From Schistocerca nitens (lineage: Eukaryota; Arthropoda; Insecta; Orthoptera; Acrididae): a stretch of 64,000 nt of DNA. The DNA lies in contig NC_064617.1 in the NCBI RefSeq assembly GCF_023898315.1, forward strand, positions 620,239,000 through 620,302,999, given 5' to 3'. The notes beneath the pieces are model-generated. The model saw only the letters and a program-made list of their open reading frames with translations. It was not told where the DNA came from and made no database searches. A program made the translations under genes and the position numbers. Positions 43,430 to 55,452 of the stretch are shown one piece after another; position 1 is the first letter of the stretch, and each line of letters begins with the position of its first letter.

Positions 43430-44135
43430 AAGAATATGTGGAAACAGCGTTGGAGGCGCCTTCCAACTCCAAACGAGTTTAGTTGGCTATGAATGAGACT
43501 GTCAGAATTGTCACCGGACGTCTGAGGCGTACACCTGTCTACAAAATTTACCTACCAGCGGCCATAGCACCACCAGATGTCAGACGCACAGTAGAGAGCG
43601 GAATTGAGAGAAAAATAACAGCAAACTAATCCAGGCTCTTAAACTATAACAATCAAACAGCTGCACTCATCTGAAGTCTAAGAAATTTTTTCCAACGGAC
43701 AGTATCACTAGAACAAAGTCCTGGGACTCGCTTGGACACTGTGCGGAATACATACGTGCACCCTAAAGAGTAAATCACATCACGGCAATAACTACAATAT
43801 ATTACAAGAGAGCAGTGAGTAGATTAAGGGCAGAAGTCGCAAAATGTAAAGAAGATTATCTGTGTGAATGCGGAGAGACACAGACATTTGAACATTTACT
43901 CGTGTGTCCATGGGTGGAGTGCGCTTGCACTGTGGAAGGTCTATTTTCCTGCAACAAGAAGTCTATTAAAACTTCAGAGTTTTAATGTTGCATAACAAGT
44001 ACACTGTTTTTGTTCTACTGTTATTTGTATATTTCAAACTAATTTTCGGCTTATTGGGCCGAAACTATCTTCTTCTGGAAGAAGATAGTTTAGATGTTCT
44101 TGCCCGGACACTGAAAGTAAAGTAAAGTAAGGGAA
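43430..44135 (+). mobile_element. LINE ORF2 3' end (I/jockey-like)
   Basis: Blocks in order: LAMNETVRIVTGRLRRTPVY, KIYLPAAIAPPDVRRTVESG, RSRLRAEVAKCKEDYLCECG, ETQTFEHLLVCPW. The CxC...H..C knuckle (CECGETQTFEHLLVCP) is the typical LINE C-terminal zinc motif. A 3' UTR with a local hairpin (ATCTTCTTCTGGAAGAAGAT) ends in (GTAAA)n at about 44117-44130. Stops lie between the blocks. Confidence 0.72.
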
Positions 44136-44149
44136 GTAGGTAATTGTAG

Positions 44150-44990
44150 ATTGTCTGTGTTATCGCATTATCTTACCAAGGGAGCTAAATGTGCCATTTG
44201 CTTTACCTACGACTCAGCGTATATCATCGTTCCATCTCACATCCACTCAAATTCTTACATCCTGGTATTTCGTCAAGTTGAATGATTCCGATTTTGACTC
44301 ACTGATGTTGTATTCAGAGGATATGGCGTTTCTTCGGTTTTTAAAATACACAGTTGTATATTCCTGAACATTCAAAGCAAATTGGCAATCTTTGTATCAC
44401 TTTTGGAAACATATCAAGAACTGACTGGGTATTCGTGCTACTCATTTCAGATTGAATTTCACTATAGGTAACAGCGTCATCTGCAAAAGGTTCGCGTTAC
44501 TATTAATATTGTCTGCAAAGTCTTCAACAATATAAACATCAATAGCCCTAACACAGTTACCTAAGAAACGCCTTCTTTCGACGAAGATAACATGCTGAAC
44601 CTCACTACCAAGAAATTTGTTTCGCACCCTATGTGGCCGTAGTTTTGTTATAAAATGGCTCTGAGCACTATGGGACTCAACTGCTGAGGTCATAAGTCCC
44701 CTAGAACTTAGAACTACTTAAACCTAACTAACCTAAGGACAACACACACATCCATGCCCGAGGCAGGATTCGAACCTGCGACCGTAGCGGTCGCGCGGTT
44801 CCAGACTGTAGCGCCAGAACCGCTCGGCCACCAGCGACCGGCAGTTTTGTTATAAATATTGGTACTGTACAGACTCAAAAAATTACCGTACGTTAAGAAA
44901 TACTGCGCCCACCGGGTTTAGCTTCATCCATGACCATGAGGAAGACACGTGCGGAAAGCAGAAATGGCTTTTCACTTGATCAATAATTTT
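44150..44990 (-). mobile_element. CR1/jockey-like LINE reverse-transcriptase fragment, split by a SINE
   Basis: Minus-strand remnants: RVRNKFLGSEVQHVIF (end of motif B lead-in), IVEDFADN, NLFADDAVTYSEIQSEM (catalytic FADD intact) and a thumb remnant TKYQDV. It is clearly related in layout to the 34754-36940 ORF (RLFADDAVVYREV), but frameshifted. The SINE at 44655-44842 lies inside. The right limit is uncertain. Confidence 0.65.
44655..44842 (-). repeat. Locust-type tRNA SINE
   Basis: Full length. The 14-bp duplication AGTTTTGTTATAAA lies at 44641-44654 and 44843-44856; it sits within the LINE fragment. Confidence 0.95.
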
Positions 44991-45224
44991 TCAATCCATG
45001 CCTGCTGGCGTGGAGGCCGTTATTATGTTGGAGATATCTTACTATGGTTGTGTGAGTTCAGAGTAGGGTGTTCTAGAGTTGTAGAACGGTTGGACGTCCA
45101 TGATAGACTGTAGGACCTAGTTTTGTGGATCACTTCTGATAATCTTCTTTTGGACGACTCTGACCTATACTCTCTTAAATTCCATTATGTTTACGCCGTC
45201 TATAGCAGGAGCGTAAGCTCTGGT

Positions 45225-45438
45225 TCAAATGGTTCAAATGGCTCTGAGCACTATGGGACTTAACATCTATGGTCATCAGTCCCCTAGAACTTAGAACTAC
45301 TTAAACCTAACTAACCTAAGGACATCACACAACACCCAGCCATCACGAGGCAGAGAAAATCCCTGACCCCGCCGGGAATCGAACCCGGGAACCCGGGCGT
45401 GGGAAGCGAGAACGCTACCGCACGACCACGAGATGCGG
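45225..45438 (-). repeat. Locust-type SINE with tRNA-Gly-like head
   Basis: Same head as 26632-26842 (TCTCGCTTCCCACGCCCGGG on minus), same shared body. The 14-bp duplication GCGTAAGCTCTGGT lies at 45211-45224 and 45439-45452. The two copies are nearly identical, suggesting recent activity of this subfamily. Confidence 0.95.
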
Positions 45439-45452
45439 GCGTAAGCTCTGGT

Positions 45453-48400
45453 ATTTTACAAGTGGAAAATTAATACACGATAATACTACCTCACCGATTT
45501 AGTTCACCAAGATGTTTTTTTTCACAGTATTCATCATCAGCGGTGTCACTGCATGGGAGGGACATGGGAGAAGTGTCTCTCTACCAATATTTTTTGGAAA
45601 ACGACTTAAAGTTTTTTTAAGTCTTAACTGAAAAAAATGACACCTCTGTACGAATATATCAGAACTTAACTAACTACAGAAACTAAAGGCACTTGTGCAA
45701 CAATAATTAATGGTTTTCAGGATATACTAACGTGCCAGTAAATCAAATACACTTTACTTATTGACTAGAAACGACAATATTCCAAGTTTTAATGAACTTT
45801 GTTGCTGACAATGAGGAGGCGGAGGAATCGTGCCATCGGCAGTTGAAGTTGGTCGTGCCAGCTCGTCTGTCGATGCGCTCCGCTTTGTGCCTTGGCTGAA
45901 GTGTTAGCCAGTCTTGAAAGCTATCGTCTGAGTTAATGAAGCCCTAACAGCCCAGTTCTGGTGTGAGGTCTTTTCAGGGACACGGTGTGTTGTGTAGCCA
46001 TTGGAACTTTGCACTTGGGCCGCCAGGTATATCAGTCGTCTACCGTGACGTTCACGGTCCAAAGTAAAAGAGGTTTGGTGGATTAATTTTCGATAAACAG
46101 AGGCGTCTGCTAAATCCTGTCTCCATGGTTGTCGAGCACTCACAGTAGATGGACAACTGGCTCATGGAATCTTATAGGATCGGCTACCTTACTCATTAAT
46201 TTACTACATATTATTTCCAATAACACTAAACGGATATCGCCGTTATATTTTAATTGTATTCAAAAGCATATTATTATTATGATCGACCAAATGGTAACAA
46301 ACCGCACGGCGTGCGTTTTTAACTGCAATTTGAAAAGGGTGATCATCGGCCACTTTACATGTAAATGATCTTTTGCTTGCGTCGTGAGATAACGGGTTGA
46401 AACTGGTGCTCTCTCTTAACGTCGTCAGTGTTTCGCTTCAGTTGTAATGGGCTATTAGGAACCTACTTCCGTGTCATGTTATGGCACATTGTTGTGCTGT
46501 TTGTACAGCGTTACTGGTTTTGAAAAAAAATTATTGTTCCTTTTGAAATAATAAGTTGGCAGTGACAAGCAGCGTGCAGCTTTATTTCTCTGTTATTTAT
46601 TTAAATGTGTTCTGGCCCATATAATTCACAAGTATGGTTACTTGTATTTTGCTTGTGAATATTGCGGTTAACAGTTATTGTAGCTATTTCAAATTCTAAA
46701 TCCGAGTCGGTAATTTAAATTTCTGTACTCCCCCTCTTGGTATAAAATTTCACTTCATTTATAGATACTTTTTTTAACTACTGCGGTCCTCTGCGCTTTT
46801 GAACAGTATAAGTTTTTTATCACGTTTAAGGGAAACTGTTTATGCATTTGCTGGTTGAAAGTCACAATAGCCGCGAGCAAGGCTGTGTTTTCTTTTAGAA
46901 GGTGGTTCATATTAATTCAGGGATTTTCTGAAATATTTCATGTGTGGTAGTTGTTTTGTTTTGTGTGTGTTTTAGAAATTCCTATCCATACAGATGTAAG
47001 CTGTTGTGTAAAGTTGATCTCAAGCGACCGGTGTTGGCGTTCAGTGAGGTGTCTGTAGCTGGTTGCTTCCCCAACTAGAATGATTTGTTGAATGCGGTGT
47101 TGTAATTATTTGATTTTATAAATTCCCATTTCTAATTAATTTTGACAATATTTAATACAATAAATTCTTTTAATTCAATTTCGTTTGCTCTGGGAGATCT
47201 GTTTAAGTACCTAACACTACGGCGACTGTGCGTTTATTTCTGTGGTCCTTTTCTAATTAAATCTGTGTTTGTATTTATTCATTTCAATTTTGCATTAAGT
47301 AATTTTATTGTGTTTGTGATTAATTATAGTAAGTAAGCAATTTGAATAGAGTAATGTAATCAAAGCATAACGTAGGGTGGTTCCAAATCTTCAACTAAAT
47401 CGACCGCAGCTGAATTAGTAATTATCAACGCCGTGAGAATGCAGCGGCAATGAAAACACTGCATTAGGAGTGGGTGTACCCGCAAGGTAACAAGACAGCA
47501 ACGACTGTTCCACAGAATTCGCAATCGTAATTCGCTCTACAGGGTTTACTTATTTCGACATGTAATTTCGGTTTCCAGGTGAGAGACTTAACAGTGTGTT
47601 TACTGTTTGTAGCGTGTTCATCTACTGAAGTGGTCTGTAGTCTTGCCATTAGCGTGGTATGGACCGCCGGAAACTTGTAATCGTTTGTTAGTAGCATCTC
47701 GAGGTGTTTCCCACGGTATTTATCGTGCTTTCATCCTCTGAACACTGGCGAAGACCACACGATGCTTGGCAGCTTTGTCAGCAACTCAGCATCACAGACT
47801 ATTTCACGCGGGGTACAGATTCATTGTAGCCGCAGGAACCCGCATCTAAGACCAACATATCACTGACAATGTGTAACACATACGTCTGATATTGATGGAT
47901 CCTATTACGTAACTTCTATGTTTCCTACGAATGGTGTGATGTCTGTGTCGTGAAAATTATGTTCTTTCTATTGACATGATAGAAATAATTCTTCTTAATT
48001 TTGTGAAGTTATGCAACCGAAATTAATTTCTGAATTTATTTATTAAACCTGTGTTATTTCATAATACAAATGTCTTAATACATTACGTGTATGACTGGTT
48101 AATGCTTAGGAATGTAGAATTGTATGAGATGTAAAAGTTGGAAGGAAATCCCCGCTCAACGATAAGGGTTAGGCAGGGGATGCAAAAGGTGTCTTGGAGC
48201 TATGTAGCTCAAGAAGTCTTTGCCAGAGGAACGTCGGTAGCCAGCATCAAACAAGCTATTATCCAGAGTACGTAACGAGACAAAAACTGTAGCAAGAGTG
48301 GATTAATTATGTCTCGGATGTGGATTCGTATTGGATACCAGCTCATACAGTTTACTGATTTGCTCTGAATCCTGAAATCCCGACGCCAAGAAGATGTTTT

Positions 48401-49169
48401 ATAGATCATTTTACATCAAGAGCCATGATGTATGACGACTTTCTTCTCTTACCACAAAAGATTACCAAGGCTGCCATCTTCAGGATAAGTAAAGTTTAGT
48501 ATTGTACGTTTTTACATGTAGCAGTAATTTGTTGAACTGTTAATAAATAAATGAGCCTATTTTGAACTTTGTGTCGAGAACACTGATTTGCGGTATCTTC
48601 AGTCAGTTACGTGGCTATGTTGCACATCGCAGAGTTGGAACATTCCTAGTGTTTCCGATTTACAATGAGTTAAGGAATCATTACTCTTCCAAATAATAAG
48701 TTTTCGTGAAGTAATAACTTTCTCAAGTTGTTAGATAATCTTTTGTAGGAAATGCTCCTCGTGAACATTAACTGTCGAGCGGGCGCACCGTTTTCATAAC
48801 GCGAGTGGGAGCTGGGTGTACTTTGTACAGTTGTAAAAGATAACGGTCTGTATGTTGCCAAGGGAAAAACGTATGAGCAAAATCACAGATTAACTTTAGC
48901 TAAACTATGCAACGATAAAATAAACTTATGTTGTATGAGTATTGCTGTCAGATGTTTTTTACCCTGTAAGAGACAAACGTTCAGATGTGAAAAAAAATTC
49001 CTTTTTTTTACCCGGGACAAATGAAAAACAAAAATTTTGTTGCTTTATTTGTCTGTATTACATTTTAATGAAAAATGTGTAAGTTTTAGCAAGCTTTTAT
49101 TTCAATTTACATATTCAAAAATCAGTTCTGTTATAATCATAGTTGAAAATGATCATTAATTCAGTATTT
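45453..49169. other. No recognised feature (3.7 kb)
   Basis: The longest stretch here without an assignable element; very AT-rich around 46200-47400. No exon-like segment with family similarity was seen on either strand. It may be unique intron sequence or very old repeats. Confidence 0.55.
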
Positions 49170-49790
49170 ATCAAATTCGGGGTACATTTATTTCGTAAAT
49201 CAGAAAGTGGTACAATAGGAGTAGTAGTCGTCATGAACAAGAAGGTAAGGCAAAGATATGTGTTACGGTCGACATATTAACGCATTATTTCCGACAGACT
49301 CGAAACAAAACTAAGAGCGGTAGCTATAGTTGAGGTATACATGTCGACGTACAAACCAGACGATAACGAGATACGGTATACCATGGAACTGAAATGCTAA
49401 CTCAGTCAGGGGGATTGTAATGCAGTAAAAGCGTACGGAAAAGAAAACAGACTTATCGGGAATACCGAATCGACAACAGGAACGAGACCGAAGAAAATAT
49501 TAAGCTTTGAAATAAATTTCAGCTACTAGCAACAAATGCGGTCAAACGTAATAGTAGTAAAAGTACTGGAAGGAAGGCTACGAGAACAGTAAAAGGATCA
49601 TCTTGATTCCGAGTTCAAAAACTGCTTCGTAAGGTACACTCGGTAACAGATATAATCTCAGATCTTAGTTTAATAATGATGAAGACTAGGCTGACGCTTA
49701 AAGAGAATCGTCACGAAGAATTAGTGTGTAACCAAGTGGTATACCAAAGCACTAAACAATAATTATATGATTTTGAAGTCTCCTGAGGAC
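49170..49790 (+). mobile_element. RTE-like endonuclease fragment, very decayed
   Basis: GTIGVVVVMNKKV, ISDRLETKLRAVAIVEVYMS with TYKPDDNEI, GDCNAVKAYGKENRLIGNTE and DSEFKNCF follow the order of the endonuclease at 22533-21553 (GVGLIVNRK; VVQVYMPT; DWNSTVGKG; VVGEYG). The catalytic D-x-N appears as DCN. Stops are frequent. Confidence 0.55.
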
Positions 49791-49912
49791 GTACATCATA
49801 AGACAATGAATACCAAAATGGTTAGTTCAATTAAGTAGGAGTATTAAAACGACTTATTATGAAAATTCAACAGACAAATACCATTATGTCAAATGTAAGA
49901 ACAGAAAAATTT

Positions 49913-52234
49913 CACAGGCCAACGAAAAACTTTTTTTACTTTGATAGCTGATCTTTATAGATTTTTATGAGCTTAATCCAAAACTAGCCTTAGGTTTCCT
50001 GTATCACCCATAGTTCTCGAGCAATATGCTTTTTATTATGTAGTATAAAAATCCTATGCTGTACGATAAACGGGGAAATTAATGAAATTCTTTGTTACCA
50101 CATAAGCATGGTTTGTAGTTACAGTAAGCTACTTAAAACAATGATATGTGTTAATAGAGATTTCACTTGTCAGCTGGAATTGGTTGGTATTTTCTTTCTT
50201 CTTCATCTTTGAAGCTTCTTGTGTAGCTCTTTCTACGATGAGTTGCTTGCTGAACTTCTCAGTGAAGTGACCAACAGTAGTCCTCCATCATGTTGGTGTT
50301 CCAGCGGCCTCGGTGGCGTTTTTCCATCACTTTAATGTCCTGGTGGAAACGCTGTCCTTGCTCCTCACTAACTTCTCTCATATTGGCCGGGAAGTAATCA
50401 AGGTGATTGTTCAAAAAGGGAACCTTCAGGGTCACTGAACATCCTGAGTTTTAAACTTCTTTAACATTGTAGCTATAATAGAAACATATTCTGGGTCTTT
50501 TTCATGTCCTAAGAACTTTGTAACGACTAGCTTGAATGATACCAATGCTTCTTTCTAATTTAAGGTCATTGTGGATTCAAAGTTAACATCAAACATCAAT
50601 TTTCTGATGTGAGGTCCGACAAAGACGCCGTCTTTTAGTTTGGTTTCTGAAAGGTGTGGAAAGTTTTGGCAGAGATACTTATACATGGTCCATCTTCAGG
50701 CAACGCCTTTGCAAATTGTTTCATTAGCCCTAACTTTATATGTAGAGGTGGTAGGAGTATGTTTTTTGGATCTTCAAGGTTTTTGCGTTGAATGTTCTTC
50801 TCACCAGGTTTTAAAGACTGTCTCACAGGCCAGTTCTTTCTGCACCAATGTTGATCCCTAGCCCTACTGTCCCATTCACACAAGGAACATGGAAATTTGG
50901 TAAAGCCACCTTGCTGACCAAGGAGCATCCATGTTACTTTTAGATCGCCACATATCATCCAATTATGAGCAGAATAGTCTATATTATCTAGCACTGTTTC
51001 TAGATTTTTGTAGCTTTCTTTCATATGTACAGAATGTCCAACAGGTATGGATGCATACGTGTTACCATTGTGCAATACAACAGCCTTTAAACCAGTTTTG
51101 GATGAATTAATAAACAGCCTCCAATCTTCCTTTTTGTATTCAGTACCAAACTCATTCATCAGACTGGGAATGTCTGAGCAGTATACTAAAGCACCTTCTT
51201 GTTGAAAAAAACTTAGAAAACTGCTGCTCTCTCTTTCTATACATGTATGTTCTGCTTCCAACTGCCAATAAGTTCTTTTCTTTTAATGTAGAGCCAAGCA
51301 ATTCAGCTTTCTCTTTCGTTAATTAGTTAAGCCCAGATCCCTAAGTAAATCCGTAACCTCTGTCTGAGTAAACAATTTGGGCTCTAGACTTTCTGTATTA
51401 CAATGGAATTCATCATCATCTGGTTCATGTAAATCAGATTGTACATAAGAAAATACTTCTATTGGAATAAAATTTAAATCACCTGGTGGTTTACGAACCG
51501 GCAAACGTACACCATGCCCTACTGGTCGGATGGCGGATGGAAGGTTAGGGTAGCTTATTTCTTCTTGTTTTTCGAATTATGACCAGTAGTATCAACACTG
51601 CAAAAGTAGCAATGAACGGAATGATTTCTTGGCTCCCTCCATATCATAGAAACAGCAAATCTAAAGGCTTTTTTCTCCGTTTTGGACCATTTTCTTAGAT
51701 CTTCAACACACACATAACATACCTTATGCGGCGCCCAAGGTTTATCTTGATCACCAAATGTAGATCAAAAGTATGATAGATAAACATTTTCACAAAGTCT
51801 GTAATTTTTCTTCGGTGTTCTTGAACCACAAATTCACCACAAATGTAACAAAATCTGTCATCAGGGTTTTCACAACCACGATTATAAATTTTACTGAGCA
51901 CATGTACAGGAAACGGCAAAGTGAGGTTAGGTTGACAGTAAACAAAACACCATCTATTAGCACAAAAACGGAATCGACCTTTTTGCCAGCAAATGTTTTT
52001 CAGCAGTGCTACCAACGTCATCTACATTCATTACACCTCCTTTTTCAATTATTTTAACTATATAAAAGCTGTTAAATTCCTTAAAAAGATCGCTTAATTT
52101 AATAAATTAAGCTGTAAAATTTGAACAAATGGTCAGTGCTACAATATTTGAAGTACCATATTTGGATTTCCCACCATAAAAAACCTAAGAATAAGATATT
52201 TTAAGCAAAAAAGTTTTTCCATCGTTGGCCTTTG
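49913..52234 (-). mobile_element. TIR-bounded element with a gene of an uncharacterised family
   Basis: The ends are inverted: the left reads CACAGGCCAACGAAAAACTT, then TTTTTACTT, then TTTTTATGAGCTTAATCCAA. The reverse complement of the right end reads CAAAGGCCAACGATGGAAAA, then ACTTTTTTGCTT, then TTTTTTATGGTGGGAAATCC. Similarity extends about 65-75 bp with small gaps. The only coding content is a decayed minus-strand gene (50170-52021). The target duplication is not resolvable (no 8-bp or TA repeat seen). I infer a DNA transposon of about 2.3 kb whose protein is the gene product described below; whether that protein is the transposase is not shown. Confidence 0.62.
50170..52021 (-). pseudogene. 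Intronless pseudogene of an uncharacterised CxxC arthropod protein family
   Basis: The reading order on minus is continuous across frames. RFCYICGEFVVQEHRRKITD and FVKMFI; a frameshift near 51765; GDQDKPWAPHKVCYVCVEDL; EKKAFRFAVSMIWREPRNHS with VHCYFCSV; a shift near 51560; YPNLPSAIRPVGHG; PVRKPPGDLNF; LLRDLGLTN; LLGSTLKEKNLLA. Then the 208-codon frame (51261-50635) with ALVYCSDIPSLMNEFG, FINSSKTGLKAVVLHNGNTY, NWMICGDLKVTWMLLGQQGG and PCSLCEWDSRARDQHW. Finally HLDYFPANMREVSEEQGQRF, HQDIKVMEKRHRGRWN and MMEDYCWSLH. Three CxxC pairs suggest zinc binding. I know these blocks from many unnamed predicted proteins in arthropods; no function is established to my knowledge. At least five frameshifts or stops. 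Confidence 0.78.
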
Positions 52235-52683
52235 TTGTCAGTAACAGAGCAAAACCACAGCTATGTAATAAATTTTTATACCACTACATCGTTTTATGTG
52301 GGATTCCTCTTTTCATTACAGCTGTGCTGTTCCTAGACTTGTGTTCAGAATACTGTCAGCAGCACTGCTTTCTTAGTCCGAAACCGTGTCGAAGAGACGG
52401 CGGTGTGCCAATTACAGTAGCGACAAAACGGTCTGCAGTGAGAGTGAAACGCACGATAGACTTGTAACGGTCGGTATTGGGGAAAGAGCCGCAAGAGAAA
52501 CGATTCATTCAGTCGGAACATCTGCCTGCTGGTCAGAGAGCCTAGAGTCTCCGACTTCTCCATCTACGGAGGCCAAGTTTCAGTTGTGATAACTGTCGGT
52601 GGAGTCGGTCTTCGCGTGTTTGCAGTTATGAATTTTATGATTTAGACGTGGTTATGTACTGTGTGTTTTAAGGGTATAAAGAC
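52235..52683. other. No recognised feature
   Basis: Short overlapping frames only; a purine-rich part at 52440-52590 has no similarity I recognise. Confidence 0.5.
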
Positions 52684-52860
52684 ACTGACGAGCCAAAGAA
52701 ACTGGTACACATGCACAGTGTCTTGTAGGGTCACCGCGAACACGCAGAAGTGCCGCAATGCGACATGTCATGGATTCAACTAATTTCTGAAGTAGTGCTG
52801 GAGGTAAATGACACCATTAATTCTGCAGGGCTGACCATAAATCCGTGCGAGTACGAGGGG

Positions 52861-53050
52861 CAGGCCGAGGTGGCCGAGAGGTTCTAGGCGCTACAGTCTG
52901 GAACCGCGCGACCGTACGGTCTCAGGTTCGAATCCTGCCTCAGGCATGGATGTGTGTGATGTCCTTAGGTTAGTTAGGTTTAAGTAGTTCTAAGTTCTAG
53001 GGGACTGATGACCTCAGAAGTCAAGTCCCATCGTGCTGAGAAACATTTTT
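52861..53050 (+). repeat. Locust-type tRNA SINE
   Basis: Full length with some divergence (TGCTGAGAAACATTTTT end). The 12-bp duplication GAGTACGAGGGG lies at 52849-52860 and 53051-53062; inside the Tc1-like element. Confidence 0.95.
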
Positions 53051-53260
53051 GAGTACGAGGGGATGGCCACTTCTGAACAGAACGTTGCAAGGTATCCCAG
53101 ATATGCTGAACAATGTTCATGTTAGGGGAGTTTGCTGGCCAGCGGAAGTGTTTAAACTCAGAAGAGTGTACCTGGAGCCACTCTGTAGCAATTCTGGACG
53201 TGTGGAGAGTCGGATTGCACTCCTGGTATTGCCCAAGTCCACTGGAATGCACAATGGACA

Positions 53261-53459
53261 GCCGGCCGAAGTGGCCGTGCGGTTAAAGGCGCTGCAGTCT
53301 GGAACCGCAAGACCGCTACGGTCGCAGGTTCGAATCCTGCCTCGGGCATGGATGTTTGTGATGTCCTTAGGTTAGTTAGGTTTAACTAGTTCTAAGTTCT
53401 AGGGGACTAATGACCTCAGCAGTTGAGTCCCATAGTGCTCAGAGCCATTTGAACCATTT
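53261..53459 (+). repeat. Locust-type tRNA SINE
   Basis: Full length, B-box GGTTCGAATCC intact. The 12-bp duplication GCACAATGGACA lies at 53249-53260 and 53460-53471; inside the Tc1-like element. Confidence 0.96.
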
Positions 53460-54689
53460 GCACAATGGACATGAATTGATGCAGGTGATCAGACAAGATG
53501 CTTACGTACGTCTCACCTGTCAGAGTCGTATCTAGACGTATCAGGGGTCCCATATCACTCCAACTGCATTATCTCCATTATCTCCACACAGTTTCAGAGC
53601 CTCCACCATCTTGAACACTCCCTGCTAACATGCAGGGTCCATGGATTCATGAGGTTGTCTCCATATCCGTACACGTCCATCGGTTCGGTAGAATTTGAAA
53701 CGAAGCTCATCCGACAAGGCAACATGTTTCCAGTCATCAACAGTCCAATGTCGGTGTTGACGGGCCCAGGCAAGGCGTAAAGTTTTTGTGTCGTGCAGAC
53801 ATGAAGGGTACACGAGTAGTCCTTTGGCTCCGAAATCCCATATCGATGATGTTTCGTTGAATGGTTCCACACTGACACTTATTGATGTTCCAGGATTGAA
53901 ACATGCAGCAATTTGCAGAAGGGTTGCACTTCTGTCACGTTGAACGATTCTCTTCAGTCGTCGTTGGTCCCGTTCTTGCAGGATCTTTTCCCGGCCGCAA
54001 CGATGTCGGAGATTTGATATTTTACTAGATTCGTGATATTAACGTTACACTCGTGAAGCGGTCGTACGGCAAAATCCATACTTCGTCGCTACGTCGAAGA
54101 TGCTGTGTCCTCTCGTTATATGTGGAGTTTTAAAAACTGCAGACGATCAACACATTAAAAAAAACTAATGAGGAATAAAATAAAATATTCAGTACGTAAG
54201 GCTGAAGAAATTGGATCTATCATCGCGAAATGGTTCTGGATAATAGGAAGAGAAAGAAAAATTAAAGCGTAACATGGGCTACAGAACAGAAATGAGGTGG
54301 AAGCCACCTGGAAAAAAATTTACATTGCACCCGTTTTAATCATTGCTTGAACATGTTTCATGAAGTACAAAACAAGGTTCTATCTATAAAAGATACTTGC
54401 CGACACTACACATATTAATTGTAAAGACATATTTCGAAACTTTGCTCTTATACTACGTAACAGTTTCGGGAAATGTAGTGAAAACCGGACCATTCTTCAT
54501 TTGTTATGAAAAGCGTATAAAAAACTGAATAAATTGCAGAGAGGTATGAGATAAGGAACCAGGACATGGGTAAGTTGGAACAAACAGAGGTCGTTCATTA
54601 TTTCCGAAAGAATATTAGAGAATGAATGGTTGAGATTGCAGAAACTAAAGCAAAATTTTTAGAGATGCGTGAAGACGACAGACGAACAA

Positions 54690-55190
54690 GGGAAAATTAC
54701 AACGCTCACTATAAATCTTTCGATAACATCTGAGATACTAATTTCATTGATGCTAGAAAAAAAAATAAAAATAAAGGATGGAAAAGGGAATGGAGACGAA
54801 TAAAACATGAGATTGATAGAATGATCAAAACCACAACGTCATGGATGGCAAGAGGATAAATCCAAAGCTGCTGAAGCATACATGCAAGCAAGACAGCGCA
54901 CACACACAAAGAAACGGATAAAACTGAGCCCGCTGTAGGAATAGATATATCCTTATGGGAGATGAGCAATGAAGGGAACGAAAGGTGAAAGGAATGTACA
55001 TAACGGCTGCATGGAGAAAAGAAACTTCAAGGCTATGTCATAGAAACGGAAGAACAATTCGATGGAGAAGGAATGGGGCTATGATACTGCAAAAAAAATT
55101 TAACGGAATACAGAACAACCTACGATGCAACCTGGCACCTGGGATATACCTCATTCCGTAAGAATTAGTAAGTTCCGTAGAACAACCAAG
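54690..55190 (+). mobile_element. RTE-like LINE fragment (region after endonuclease)
   Basis: KNKGWKREWRRIKHEIDRMI with KTTTSWMARG parallels the minus-strand LINE's EYKHLKNEIDRKCKIAKQG, and EEQFDGEG resembles the following linker. Heavily mutated; the upstream part (54200-54680) may be older remains of the same element. Confidence 0.55.
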
Positions 55191-55197
55191 GAAAGAT

Positions 55198-55452
55198 AAG
55201 AGTTTAACATCCCGTCGACAGCGAGGTCATAAAAAACTGAGCACAAGCTCCGATTACGAAAGGAAAGGGACAGGGCGGAAAACAGTCATTCCATTTCAAA
55301 GCAACCATCCGTAATGAATAATATTAAATTTAACTGGAGTGATTTAGGGAAATCACGGAAAACCTAAATAAATATATCCCGATGGGGATTTGAACTGTCG
55401 TGCTTCCCAACGCGAGTGCATTGTGCTAACGACTGCGCCGTCTCGCTTGGTT
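55198..55452 (-). repeat. Third tRNA SINE family, diverged copy
   Basis: GTTTAACATCCCGTCGACAG at the 3' side, GATTTAGGGAAATCACGGAA in the body and a decayed tRNA-like head (minus: GACGGCGCAGTCGTTAGCAC). Same family as 14551-14742 and 23201-23440, but older. Confidence 0.75.

Larger units (their letters stand above)
52684..54110 (-). mobile_element. Tc1-like transposon with two SINE insertions
   Basis: From 54110 leftwards on minus: a helix-turn-helix remnant (RDRSATLLQIAACFNPGTSI near 53940-53885), then TLRLAWARQHRHWTVDDWKH and VALSDELRFKFYRTDGRVRI (first catalytic Asp kept). A degenerate centre follows, then WLQVHSSEFKHFRWPANSPN with MNIVQHIWD (SPDLNPIEHIWD-type block, Asp to Asn, Glu to Gln), interrupted by SINEs at 53261 and 52861. 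The edge CTGACGAGCCAAAGAAACTG (52684) is a known-looking end sequence of this family; the partner end is lost. Confidence 0.83.
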
